Positions 1 to 10,300 of a stretch of DNA of 64,000 nucleotides are shown here, in pieces; position 1 is the stretch's first letter; each line of letters starts with the position of its first letter. The position numbers and the translations under genes are program-made. The DNA is taken from assembly GCA_963970005.1 (NCBI GenBank), contig CAXAMN010025295.1, positions 197,070 to 261,069 of the forward strand, in the 5' to 3' direction. This DNA comes from Durusdinium trenchii. Its lineage: Eukaryota > Sar > Dinophyceae > Suessiales > Symbiodiniaceae. The notes under the pieces were generated by a model. That model ran no database searches, was not told where the DNA came from, and worked only from the letters and a program-made list of their open reading frames with translations.

Positions 1-2592
1 CAGTCGCTTCCAGGACATCCCCAGAACAATTCACTCGCCGAAAGAAATAATCAGTTCATGATGCTTACCACATCGACATGCCTACTAGAAGCTGGACTAC
101 CACCATGTTTTTGGCCATTCGCAGTGGAGTGCGTAAGCCATTTGTTGAACATCGAGAAGCTGAGCGATGGCAGCAGTGCATGGTTGAAGTTGCACAAGAG
201 CGAATTCCCTGGCATGGTGATACCACTCGGGGCGAAGGTGTTCTTCAAACCTAGTGACGCGAGAGAAAGGGACCAGGATCACAAGTTCGACCCCAAGAGC
301 ATACCTGGCATCTTTGCAGGGTACGTTATGGGGACCGGGATGAACTGGTCGAGGAAATACAAAGTATGGGCTATAAGCGATTTCGCACAACAGAATCTAG
401 GCTACGACGCCGAGAGACCGTTAAGGAAATTGATCACTCCTCACATCACCGAGAAGATCTTCCAAGATGACGGAATAGAATTTCCATTGAAGAAAGAATA
501 CGAGAGGTTGAATAGCACACTCGAAGGAATGAAAGTCCTGAAGGAGAGAGCCGGTTCTCCAGATGCACCTACCAATCCCGAGTTACCCGATCCCGACGAC
601 AGTGACGATCAAGGCGATGACGATGATGCGCCTGATCCACCAGACGGGGATCTGAAGTCAAGAGCTAGCGATATTGACGCGATCGAGGATGAGAAAACGG
701 AGGAGCTCGCAGAGAAGAAGAAAGAGGACTACTCCGGTCCCGATCACTACTCCGTTGGGGGGCCAGGTGATAACATCATTTACTTGAACAACGACGGCGA
801 ACACGTCAAGATCGCAAAGGACGGTCGTCTATATAGAGTGGGATCGGATGGAAGGCGACTCTTCCACAACTCACCAAGACCCAAGGACTACCTCACGCCT
901 GAAGAATGGCAGAAGCTATCGGTGAAAGATAGAGCCATGGCCAAGAAGGCCGGGAAGCATGTAGACAGGGTCGTGGATAGATTGACGAAGAAAGCAAAAG
1001 GGCTTGGGAGCAGCACGGATAAGAAGGAGGACGAAGAGCCTGATGAACTCTTGAAGGACCTGGAAGACGTCAAGAAGGGTGATGATGGAGGTAGTGAAAA
1101 GAAGTCCAAGAAAGACAAGAAGGATAAGAAAGCCAAGAAGGATAAGAAGTCCAAGAAAGAAAAGAAGTCTAAGGACAAGGAAGAGGAGGGTGAAGGTGGA
1201 CCAAGTTTGGCTATGCCTACTACCTTTAGGGAATGGGACACTGATGATGATGAGGACCCATGGTCACCTAAATCCTTTACATCCGAGTCCACGTGTATCC
1301 CCAGTGATGAAGAATTCCTCACCGATTGGGACGAGAGTGCCATGTGGGAGGACAGCGATGACAATCTTGCTATGGCGGCTTGGAAGACGGAAAACGTCTA
1401 CAATCCACTGAATGGTCAGATATGTTGTTGCATCACTGGTGATCCTATTGACCACCATATAGTTGATGAACCATTTCCGACGATGCCATGTGTAGTGCGT
1501 GATACGCAACATCGCCCAAAACTTATGGGAAATAGGTTGTTTAACGCGGTGGTATCAAGACCTGTGAGCCGTGCTGAGATCTTATCCAACAAGAGGGCAA
1601 TGCAATCTATGTTGGATGAATGGGGCGGACTCTGGGATGAGGAAACATTCGACGGGTCGTGGCTGAGAGAATATGATGAGATCGTGGCAACCTCCAAGAA
1701 GAAAGGAGAAGAAGTTCACTTAGCAAGAGTACATGGAATATGTGTGGAAAAGAACTACCAACTGCCTGATGATGACCCGAAGAGGAAGTTCAAAGGGCGA
1801 GGGGTTCTACTCGGAGATCAAGTGAAGAACCAGAACTTCGAGGCAGCGTTGTTCCAAGATCTTGGAAACTCTCCAGCTACATTCGAAGCTGCTCGATGGG
1901 CCGATTTCTACGGTTGCCTGGAAGGTAATGATGTGCAGATGGCAGACGCCATTCGAGCATATATCCAAGCATTATTGGGCGGTGTACCGTGTTGGGCTGA
2001 ACTCCCGTGGGAAGCATGGCCCAAGCACTTGCAAGAGGAGATCACCAGAAGGGGTCTCAAACGCCCTATGTGTCGTGTGAATAAAGCATTATACGGACAT
2101 CCAGACTCTGGAACGATGTGGGAACAACATTGCGACGAATCCGTACGTGCATTGGAGTTCAAACCCGTCGGACCAGAATGGCCGTCGATGTACTACCACG
2201 AAAAACTAGACTTGCTGTTAGTGATATATGTGGACGACTTGAAGTTGGCAGGGCCCAAGAAGAACTTGAAGAAAGGTTGGGACCTACTCCGCTCCAAGCT
2301 GCGCATTGAACCGGAAACCGAGGTCGGATTGTATTTAGGATGTGTTTTGTCGAAAGGCGAAGACAAATTGGCCGATGGTTCCAAAGTTACTACAATGACA
2401 TATGATATGAGCGCTCTGCTCAAAATGAGTGTGGTCAAATACCTCGACATAGTAGGTAAGGACAGTATTGAAGAAAGTTGCAACGCCGATGTTACCGGAT
2501 GTCACAAAGGATCATCCGTCGAGAGCACCATGCAGTACCCAAAAGGGACTTGCTGTCACATGCACATGGTGTGGTACTTGCTTCTCGCCTGA
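1..2592 (+). CDS. Copia polyprotein part 1: integrase C-terminus and reverse transcriptase (partial)
   Basis: The frame is open from base 1. Codons 13-18 (AERNNQ) give the end of the integrase core with the catalytic Glu at 40-42, followed by the copia-type PPCFWPFAVE stretch. A long acidic and lysine-rich linker follows (about 540-1200), including a run of KKDKK/KKSKK blocks near 1100-1180 that may act as a nuclear localisation signal. Reverse transcriptase (RVT_2 type) occupies about 1730-2460. It holds an active-site YVDD at 2227-2238 and the ALYGHPDSG motif near 2090. The frame runs out at 2592, but homology moves to the next frame near 2465-2480, at the VATP motif that normally links RT to RNase H. 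The last 40 or so residues of this frame are therefore probably not native. Confidence 0.85.
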   Translation, partial: QSLPGHPQNNSLAERNNQFMMLTTSTCLLEAGLPPCFWPFAVECVSHLLNIEKLSDGSSAWLKLHKSEFPGMVIPLGAKVFFKPSDARERDQDHKFDPKSIPGIFAGYVMGTGMNWSRKYKVWAISDFAQQNLGYDAERPLRKLITPHITEKIFQDDGIEFPLKKEYERLNSTLEGMKVLKERAGSPDAPTNPELPDPDDSDDQGDDDDAPDPPDGDLKSRASDIDAIEDEKTEELAEKKKEDYSGPDHYSVGGPGDNIIYLNNDGEHVKIAKDGRLYRVGSDGRRLFHNSPRPKDYLTPEEWQKLSVKDRAMAKKAGKHVDRVVDRLTKKAKGLGSSTDKKEDEEPDELLKDLEDVKKGDDGGSEKKSKKDKKDKKAKKDKKSKKEKKSKDKEEEGEGGPSLAMPTTFREWDTDDDEDPWSPKSFTSESTCIPSDEEFLTDWDESAMWEDSDDNLAMAAWKTENVYNPLNGQICCCITGDPIDHHIVDEPFPTMPCVVRDTQHRPKLMGNRLFNAVVSRPVSRAEILSNKRAMQSMLDEWGGLWDEETFDGSWLREYDEIVATSKKKGEEVHLARVHGICVEKNYQLPDDDPKRKFKGRGVLLGDQVKNQNFEAALFQDLGNSPATFEAARWADFYGCLEGNDVQMADAIRAYIQALLGGVPCWAELPWEAWPKHLQEEITRRGLKRPMCRVNKALYGHPDSGTMWEQHCDESVRALEFKPVGPEWPSMYYHEKLDLLLVIYVDDLKLAGPKKNLKKGWDLLRSKLRIEPETEVGLYLGCVLSKGEDKLADGSKVTTMTYDMSALLKMSVVKYLDIVGKDSIEESCNADVTGCHKGSSVESTMQYPKGTCCHMHMVWYLLLA
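2460..2482 (+). other. Frame break between RT and RNase H
   Basis: Reverse transcriptase homology ends in one frame and the conserved VATP lead into RNase H appears in the +1 frame around ATTGAAGAAAGTTGCAACG. One base too many would explain it. A programmed shift inside pol at this place is not known for copia elements, so a mutation or a sequencing error is more likely. Confidence 0.6.
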
Positions 2593-5500
2593 CCAGGCCG
2601 CTTCCAAGGCCAGGTCAACGGACGATGACGTCAAGTCCGATACGAAGGAGCAACCTCGTGGTACCCTAGCGCCTCATGCTGCTAGTCTCCTAATGAAACT
2701 GTTGTACGCTGCTAGAATAGCACGTTTCGACCTGTTACGGGCCATCAATGTGCTGGCTCGCAATGTGACAAAATGGACAGTTGCCGATGATGCTAAATTG
2801 CACCACCTGATGTGTTACGTGCATCATTCAGCCGATCAGAAAATGGTAGGTTGGGTCGGTGATTCCAAAGCAGACCTGTCGTTAGCCCTATTCGCAGATG
2901 CGGACTACGCAGGGTGTGGTCAATCGTTGAAGTCGACTTCCGGTGCACACATGCATGTCCAAGGCAAACGAACTCGTTTCCCGTTGGCAGGAGGTAGCAA
3001 ACGTCAAGGGTGCGTTAGCCACTCCACCCCGGAGGCTGAGATTGTAGCGGCGGATTATGCATTGAGAACACTTGGAATCCCGAGCATCAGCGCATGGGAG
3101 ACTTTGATGAGGACGCCACCAAGAATAGTCTTTTATGACGATAATCAAGCGATGATCAATGTTATGAGGAGTGGGAGGAACCCCACGATGCGTCACATGG
3201 AGCGCACTCATGGTATTTCCATCACTTGGTTGTATGAGATGTTCAAGCGTGACTATCTGTTGCTCGTATATGAGGTTACTGCTCGTATGGCTGCCGATAT
3301 CCACACTAAAGGGTTCGATGATGCCAACTCATGGAAACATGCGTGCATGCTGATCAATATACTGAGCGACGATGGTCTGCGCAGCCAAGCGTTGCTCGAC
3401 TTGATGAAGCCAACTCACGATGGGTTGTCTTACGCCAAGCAGCTCCAGAAAGACCGTCACAGTAAGGTGCCAACATATCCTTACACCACTATTCCGGTTG
3501 TCCCGCCACAGCTGTATCAGCCGGGACTTTCGAGCAAAGAGGGACTGCAAGAGATCCCTGGATGCGACCCCTACGTTATGGTTCGTACTCCCAAGCTGTA
3601 CAGGCTGCGCCCACCACGGGCTCCCCCTGATATGGCATACCTTCGCAGCACTTGGATCTTGCAGGACGCGCAATGGCAACAGATCGAGGACAAGGTTGAC
3701 CCTAACTTAGAACCCGTTCGGTTTGACCGCTGGGTCGAACGTGCGTTCTTTCAGTTTCATCCCTTGTCTTCTCCGTTACCCGAAACGTCCGCTCCTGCGT
3801 CTGGTCACTTCAACGCTGCGACCCTTCCACGCCTTTTGTTTAGCTTGCGTCCGCTTGTCCAATGTCGCGAGCTGCAACAGACTCTCCGTGATTCGTCTTT
3901 GTACTTGTCGATTCATCACTGCTCGACCTCCGCACTACATGTGCTCAACGCCCTGACACGCCTTGTGCATGGGGGGAATGGGGGGTCTGGGGGGTCTTCG
4001 ATGATTTTCGAGGGGTCTTCGATGATTTTCGACAATTTTGTTTCGGATCCTGAAGAGCAAGAGCACTCAGTTCACGATCATTGGGAGGTAGACGAAGAAG
4101 CTAGGACGCTAACAAGAATACACTCGTCTCCTAGGAGAAAGGCGTTCTGCCCGGGTGACGCGCCATCTTGTCCAGTCGACATGTCACGGATCAAAGATGA
4201 AAGGATGACTTACCGTCAAGGAAGTCAGTTCGAGTCATCAGATTTTGAGGATTGTGTCAAGGACTATTGGCGGCACTCAGGTAGAGGTACGCATACCAAA
4301 ACGCACCTCCGATGGATAGGCAAGACTGTGTTCACCCTTAGGGGAAACAACGCTGAATCGGAAAACGAGGAAGCTAAATCGGCTGCGATAGCGTTATGCA
4401 GCACCCCAAAGCGTATGAAAACGATCCCACTGAAGGATATCATTGTCCCAACGTTCGTCTCCGTTAGCAAAGCCAAGAGCGAGGAGAGCAAAGAGCACAG
4501 AATAGTTGATGTCAACATGAGACGACATGATGGGGAGATTGCATATCGGTACCAGTTCGTATTGTGCGAAGAAGATGACAACCTAGCCGCCCGCGACGAG
4601 CAGATGGTAATCGATCTGTACGATATAGGTAAGGAACCCGCATTCATCCTACTGTGTTCAGAGGAATGCAATCACTTCACCCACTTAGCGGCGAAGCATG
4701 ACTGCACCATCGTCACTGTATCTCAAAGCGATGACCTCACTTCACCATACGGAATTGCACGTGCGCTTGCGGCAGTGCGTTCGGAGAAGGACGCAGTAAT
4801 GTTTGCAGGACCCTGCACAGGCGGATCGGCGTGGTCGAGATACAACGCTAAAGTCAGCGATGCGATAGCTAAATCTATAGAGCTTAAGCGAGCACTATAC
4901 TGGGACCTATGGGAACGTTTTGAAACTGTTATGGTTCGTGTTTTGAGGATCGGAGCCGCCGCACTGTTTGAACTACCACGATACTGTGCCTACTGGAAAG
5001 ATCAAAGGGTTCAAAGTTTGTTGAGCGGCACTGATTGCGACTGTCATGTGTTTGATGGATGTATGTACGGGTTAGGTGCTGAGTTCAACGATTCGCATTC
5101 CGACAAGAAACTCATCAAGAAGCCTTGGAAGATTGTATCATGGAATCTTGAGTTTGGCAACCAGCTCAGCCGAACATGTGACAAGAGCCATAGTCATAGA
5201 GATTGTGCAGGTAAATACACTAAGACTACTCAATTATATAATAAGAAGATAGTCGGCATCATCCTGAAGACCGTGACCAAGAGGGTCGCTGAATTCCAGA
5301 AGTCTGAGAAGATGATACATGCCGCTCCGTGCCTTATGATTCGAGCCTCGGGTAGTTCCGTCAACGAACGATCAGTGTGTGATGCAACATCAAACGAGAC
5401 TGCATACACATGTGATGAGCATGGGATACAAATATCACATGTACGACGAATCGAACCACATGGCATTCATGATTTTCAGGACTGTTGTGTTTGTTTGTGT

Positions 5501-7354
5501 GACCACAGCACTGCTTCACCCGTACGCTTCAGCGACGTGGCTATGGCTTCTGTTGGTGGTGTCATGAACTATAACAGCAACACGGGCGGCTACCCGACTT
5601 TCATCATCAAGATCCTCGATGGCCTGGTTGAGATGAAGGAGAGAGGGCAGATCACCCTGCCTCCAAGGATGTCGAGGAGCACGCATGGGTTGGATGTGGT
5701 TGAAGCATGGATTGCCGTCGGCATTCCTCCGCTCGTCCCGTTATCCATCAACTATGCAATGTCCAGGACAAAATCCGACGACACCAAATTCTTGACCGCT
5801 TCACTGAAGAAGTTAGTGGGCTACATGAACGAGGACGAGAAGAAAGAGACTACAGGCGACCTGGCAAGACGCTATAAGCTATCCATGGCCACCATTAAGG
5901 GGCGCTTCGGGAACGATGCGAATGGGGTTTTCAGCAACCTTTCTCGCTACCTTGTGGAGCCTGAGGAGATTGGGGTGATCGATGACTTATGGGACGACGT
6001 CCGCGCCTTCATCAACAACGGCAGACTCAGTGACACCATGGTTGCCTACCAGCAATGGAGGAACCTATCCGGGTCGGCCAGTGAGAGCATGAACATGCGT
6101 GAAGCCGCGGATCCGTCAGATCACGTCTATGCCACCCGCCTTGAGAGTTACTACACGATCTTCAGCTCGATCTTCTATCACACCTCTGACAAACTCACCA
6201 GTCGAAACGCGAGGGAGAAGGTACAAGAGCTGATAGATACGGTGAACAGAGAAGTCCGCAACATGGCACTGGCAATAAGGGTCCACAACTCGGACAGCAC
6301 ATTGGACAAGATCCACGTGATCGATGTGCTCGAGGACCTGATTGCCAGGAAGAGAGGACTGCCGAAGTACAGGTCGGCGGCTCAGAACCATATGGAGACC
6401 TTTCTAGGCTCCATGAGTGTTATGGTGCAGTACCTTGACAACTGCAAGCCTCTGGTAGCCACGATAATACCAGGAGAACTCAGATTCATGAGGGAGAAAG
6501 TCATGCCGATGATCAACCAGTGGATCCCGGTTGAACCCACAATGTTTCGAGTTCAGTACAACGCAGCTGCAGCGGAGAGCGGGAGGCAAGATGAGTACAA
6601 CCGACGGAGCAGCGCCTTCAAATCCTACACCGACTACATCGAGGAGTTGAAGAAGAAAATCGAGGACAAAATTATCCCCTCGTTGCCATTTTGGAACATG
6701 CAGGAAAGCGAAGGTCCTGAGCCTCCTGACGTTGCTCATAGACCAAAGTGGTGCCCGCCGCTTCAGATATACGGTGACTTCACTAGGCCGACGGCCAAAC
6801 CAATGCCTCGCGCACCAAGACCTCCTCCACCGTCGTCGTCATTTGAACAGCAGAACTTTTCGGAACGTCCTTCCGACAGTTCAACTGGGCATGGGCCGGC
6901 GTCCCACAAGCGGTGGGGAAGGACGGGTGGATCAACATCCACTGGTGCGGCATCAAGGGACATCTCAGTCACTACGTGGTTTAGAATGCCGTTTCCGATG
7001 GGGTCAGACAAGCACTACGTATTTGGGAAAGACTATTTTTCGCGAGACATGAAGGTCTACGCAATGGTCAGCGCCAATCAGGTGCCATCCGGGCACACCG
7101 TAGAAGGTCCCTGTACCGTTAACGGACAGATGACATGGTTGCAGTACTTACGAAGGTTGACGTCGTATTTGATGTTCTGGCATGGGGGGGTACCAAGAGA
7201 CGGTGATCGATCGGAACTACCACAAAGAAGACGCCCATTGGTTCGCTCAATATACCAACATCTACGACTCAACACAAGTGTCACTTGCTGGAGGGCTACC
7301 ATCTCCGAGAACGCTATACAACCTTTGTTACCCAATGGAAGCCAAGGTGACTGA
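2468..7354 (+). CDS. Copia polyprotein part 2: RNase H, methyltransferase-like domain and helical extension
   Basis: The frame continues part 1 shifted by one base, starting at KKVATPMLPD. Copia RNase H spans about 2700-3380, with LFADADYAG at 2888, DDNQAMI at 3137 and ADIHTK at 3293. A low-complexity stretch near 3970-4031 includes a 21-bp direct duplication. From about 4600 to 5250 lies a domain with GPCTGGSAW (Cys at 4814), FELPRYCAYW, DGCMYGL (5054), KKPW (about 5120) and a Cys/His cluster CDKSHSHRDCAG (5177). I read it as a class I methyltransferase-like fold; this is inference. About 5570-6700 is mostly helical with no domain I recognise. A proline-rich linker follows. The frame is lost at the G7 run at 7184-7190, so codons after that are probably not native. 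Confidence 0.8.
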   Translation: MKKVATPMLPDVTKDHPSRAPCSTQKGLAVTCTWCGTCFSPDQAASKARSTDDDVKSDTKEQPRGTLAPHAASLLMKLLYAARIARFDLLRAINVLARNVTKWTVADDAKLHHLMCYVHHSADQKMVGWVGDSKADLSLALFADADYAGCGQSLKSTSGAHMHVQGKRTRFPLAGGSKRQGCVSHSTPEAEIVAADYALRTLGIPSISAWETLMRTPPRIVFYDDNQAMINVMRSGRNPTMRHMERTHGISITWLYEMFKRDYLLLVYEVTARMAADIHTKGFDDANSWKHACMLINILSDDGLRSQALLDLMKPTHDGLSYAKQLQKDRHSKVPTYPYTTIPVVPPQLYQPGLSSKEGLQEIPGCDPYVMVRTPKLYRLRPPRAPPDMAYLRSTWILQDAQWQQIEDKVDPNLEPVRFDRWVERAFFQFHPLSSPLPETSAPASGHFNAATLPRLLFSLRPLVQCRELQQTLRDSSLYLSIHHCSTSALHVLNALTRLVHGGNGGSGGSSMIFEGSSMIFDNFVSDPEEQEHSVHDHWEVDEEARTLTRIHSSPRRKAFCPGDAPSCPVDMSRIKDERMTYRQGSQFESSDFEDCVKDYWRHSGRGTHTKTHLRWIGKTVFTLRGNNAESENEEAKSAAIALCSTPKRMKTIPLKDIIVPTFVSVSKAKSEESKEHRIVDVNMRRHDGEIAYRYQFVLCEEDDNLAARDEQMVIDLYDIGKEPAFILLCSEECNHFTHLAAKHDCTIVTVSQSDDLTSPYGIARALAAVRSEKDAVMFAGPCTGGSAWSRYNAKVSDAIAKSIELKRALYWDLWERFETVMVRVLRIGAAALFELPRYCAYWKDQRVQSLLSGTDCDCHVFDGCMYGLGAEFNDSHSDKKLIKKPWKIVSWNLEFGNQLSRTCDKSHSHRDCAGKYTKTTQLYNKKIVGIILKTVTKRVAEFQKSEKMIHAAPCLMIRASGSSVNERSVCDATSNETAYTCDEHGIQISHVRRIEPHGIHDFQDCCVCLCDHSTASPVRFSDVAMASVGGVMNYNSNTGGYPTFIIKILDGLVEMKERGQITLPPRMSRSTHGLDVVEAWIAVGIPPLVPLSINYAMSRTKSDDTKFLTASLKKLVGYMNEDEKKETTGDLARRYKLSMATIKGRFGNDANGVFSNLSRYLVEPEEIGVIDDLWDDVRAFINNGRLSDTMVAYQQWRNLSGSASESMNMREAADPSDHVYATRLESYYTIFSSIFYHTSDKLTSRNAREKVQELIDTVNREVRNMALAIRVHNSDSTLDKIHVIDVLEDLIARKRGLPKYRSAAQNHMETFLGSMSVMVQYLDNCKPLVATIIPGELRFMREKVMPMINQWIPVEPTMFRVQYNAAAAESGRQDEYNRRSSAFKSYTDYIEELKKKIEDKIIPSLPFWNMQESEGPEPPDVAHRPKWCPPLQIYGDFTRPTAKPMPRAPRPPPPSSSFEQQNFSERPSDSSTGHGPASHKRWGRTGGSTSTGAASRDISVTTWFRMPFPMGSDKHYVFGKDYFSRDMKVYAMVSANQVPSGHTVEGPCTVNGQMTWLQYLRRLTSYLMFWHGGVPRDGDRSELPQRRRPLVRSIYQHLRLNTSVTCWRATISENAIQPLLPNGSQGD

Positions 7355-10300
7355 TGAAGCGGAATTGGAGCTAAGGATGCGTGAAACATTGAAGGGCTTC
7401 ATCCCAAGTGTCACGTGTCAGCCAGCGTCTCGCACCATCGACGGTGGGAGTGTGCACTGTGAGTTCATCGGCGCCATGAAGACCAGTAAGGTGATTCTGA
7501 TGTCTGACTTCGAGTACATCACCAAATCGAATTCCGGGAAACAGACAGTGTTCGCCCAGAGCTTATTGTCACTTGGATGGGATAAGGTCATCAACATGTC
7601 ATGTACGCCTGAGTACAAGAAGGGAGTGGTGACGGACTCATATGGCTTCATCGACTTCGTTCGTGATCGAATTGATGATGTCAAACGCCATGAACCCACC
7701 TCCATCCATGTGTGGTTGTCATTGAGCCATCTAGTGACTGCGGGCGAGAAGGGGACATACAAGACTGTGATTGTTCCCACGGACTTCGTTCCAAGACTCA
7801 GGGATGTGATCATCAAGCTTGACGCATGCTGCCAACTACCTACCTTCGTGAGGATTTGTGCAGACGTGGAGTTTCACCATGCCGTCGGTTCGTTCGGCAA
7901 AATCGCCAACATGATCAAGGACGAGCTGTCGCTGAATGGCATGATGTCCACAACGTCGGACAGATTCTGGCGAGCCATTTCGGTCGCCGGAGGCGGTCAC
8001 CCCTACTCTATGAAGTCTGGAACCTCTTTGGTCCACGCTGTCATGGAAAAGTATTTGTTCAGAGAAAAGATGCTCGCTTCTTGCTTTATGACACCGGATC
8101 CCTTGACCGAAGCGAATAGCCTCCATGATCCCAACTTGGAACACGTGTTGCAGGACAAAGAGAGGTTGTATCAGTACTTGTTCGGAGATTCCGTAAGAGG
8201 AAGCCACGCATATCAGTCCACTGCGGGGCCTTCAGGTGAGAATGAGTCTGAGCGGAGGAAGAGGGAGAAGGTAAGGAGAGAGAACAAAATGCCATGGATG
8301 GATGAGTACTGGGGAGTCCTTCAACCAGAACCAATATACTCGAGGACTCAAAGATGGTACGTCATTGATGACTTCAAGGAGGGTGAGGAAATTTGCTGCG
8401 ATTACTGTCTGGTCTGCAATCCCATAGACTCCGATTTGAAAGACGATTGCTATGCAGAATGCATCAACGGAGCAGCAAATAGATGCCGTGGGATGTCCGC
8501 AGAAGACTACGTCCAGAAGCGATTCCATGCATGTGCGCGATTGCTTCACAACTTCGGCATGGGGCAAACGGTATCCTCTCCCACCGTCATGATCTCCGAG
8601 ATGAACCCGCACGAAGACCTGATGAGGTTCTTACACGAGGCGATGATCATACTTAATGAGAATCCAGGTTTCCAGAAGGAGATCTCGTTCTTCGGGGGGA
8701 TCAGGTTGTCATCAACTATGACGGAGAACTTCTTCAAAACGAGGAGAGGGCCCAGCATCCATGTGGAAAAGCAGATAGTCGGCAGCGCCAAGTACTACCA
8801 GGGATCCTATGACCTTGGCAACGTGTGTTACACCAAATACCTCAAGACCATACTGGAGCCCGATGTATTCCGCAATATATTCGGAGATGATCCCACGGAG
8901 GAACGGGTAGGTGATATGGTGGAAGCGCTGCTGGGCATGTTAGAAATTGCTCAACTCTTCAGACACCTGTTCTTGGGATGGGGTGACATCGAAGCTTTGA
9001 GGACGGGATTAGAAGAATCCATCAAGCGCGTCACTGCATCGCTGTACGATAGGACAACGTATGAGAACCGAAAGCGATCGACGATCAGAACATTGGACCC
9101 GCACTCTGATGAGGCGGCAAACGTGGCAATGATTCTCGTTCGCATGAGGACCATGCCGCCTCCTGAATTCGACATCGACCACTTCTTCGAAATTGGGAAA
9201 GAACCAGAACAGGGAGCGGAGGCTACTGACCAGCCCGAGGCCGAAGGTGTCGATATGGAGACTGAATGTGAACAGGAGAAAGAGGAGCAAGACGTTGACA
9301 TGTCCGATCCGAAGACATCAATACTGCAAGCCATCGACGAGTTCGAGAAGAAGATCGGGCAAGCAGAATTCTGCATCCACTGCATGAAGTCGGGACACAC
9401 AACTCTCAATTGCGAGAAGACCCCTTCATCTTCACCTACGGTCACCTCAGTGTTGAGTGATTGGAAGAAGAGAGTGAAAGGGGAGGTTGCACCCGACGAT
9501 GTACCATCTGGACATCCGACCGAAGAGCCTAAGAAGAAGAAGCAGAGAGCATCGCCTACTCCAGATAGGAAGGTCGACAGCGAGTTCAGGCGAAAAGAGA
9601 TGTTGAAAGCAAGAGTCGTGACAATGTTCGACCATGACGGATTCACCTTGATCGAAAGTGCTGATGGAGTCGAAGGAGGGACACATTCCTACAATGGGCG
9701 GACGCTTGCGGAAGCAGGCCCTAGGGATATGAAGGTGGTGTACGAATTTGTCGAGAAGGCATTTGTGCACTCCAGTTCCCTCACACCAAAGGCATGTCAT
9801 CACTTCTATCCCCTACCAACACGGAGGGAGAAGGGATACAAGCCGATCGACCCCATGACGATGATCGGGAAGGTAGAATTAGTACCGATCAACGGAGTCA
9901 CTTTCGCTGCACAGAACTCCGACTACGGCAACCACAAGTATCCGACTCCAGATTGTCGAGTACCTGAATACAGCCAAGCGAGCCAGGCCCTGAGTCGCCG
10001 ATTGGGAGCGAAGTTGAGGCATCGAATTGGACGCCAGTTCAGGACAGGAGGAAGACTCACACCAATCAAATGCGATGAAGGCGCATGGGTGTCATGGGAA
10101 GACCTGTTAGGTGATAACGCAGTTTGGGAAGACGGTTATCACTATGGCAACATAGACATCGTGACCAAGAAGGCGCGTTTGGAGAAGTACTTCGACCAGA
10201 ACTATGAGTGTTTCCGCATAACCAAGAGGGTCAGATTCCAAATGCTGGCAGTCCGCGTTCACCCTGACGAACTCAATGACCCTGATGACCCGATGGAGAA

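Noticed and set aside
888..1364. Serine-rich frame on the - strand
   Set aside because: Antisense shadow of the Lys/Asp-rich linker in the copia polyprotein.
7470..8060. SGNH/GDSL hydrolase-like segment in the polyprotein (VILMSDFEY ... GGGHPYS)
   Set aside because: No clear catalytic Ser in a GDS context, and the later Asp-x-x-His is not certain. Mentioned only as a loose resemblance.
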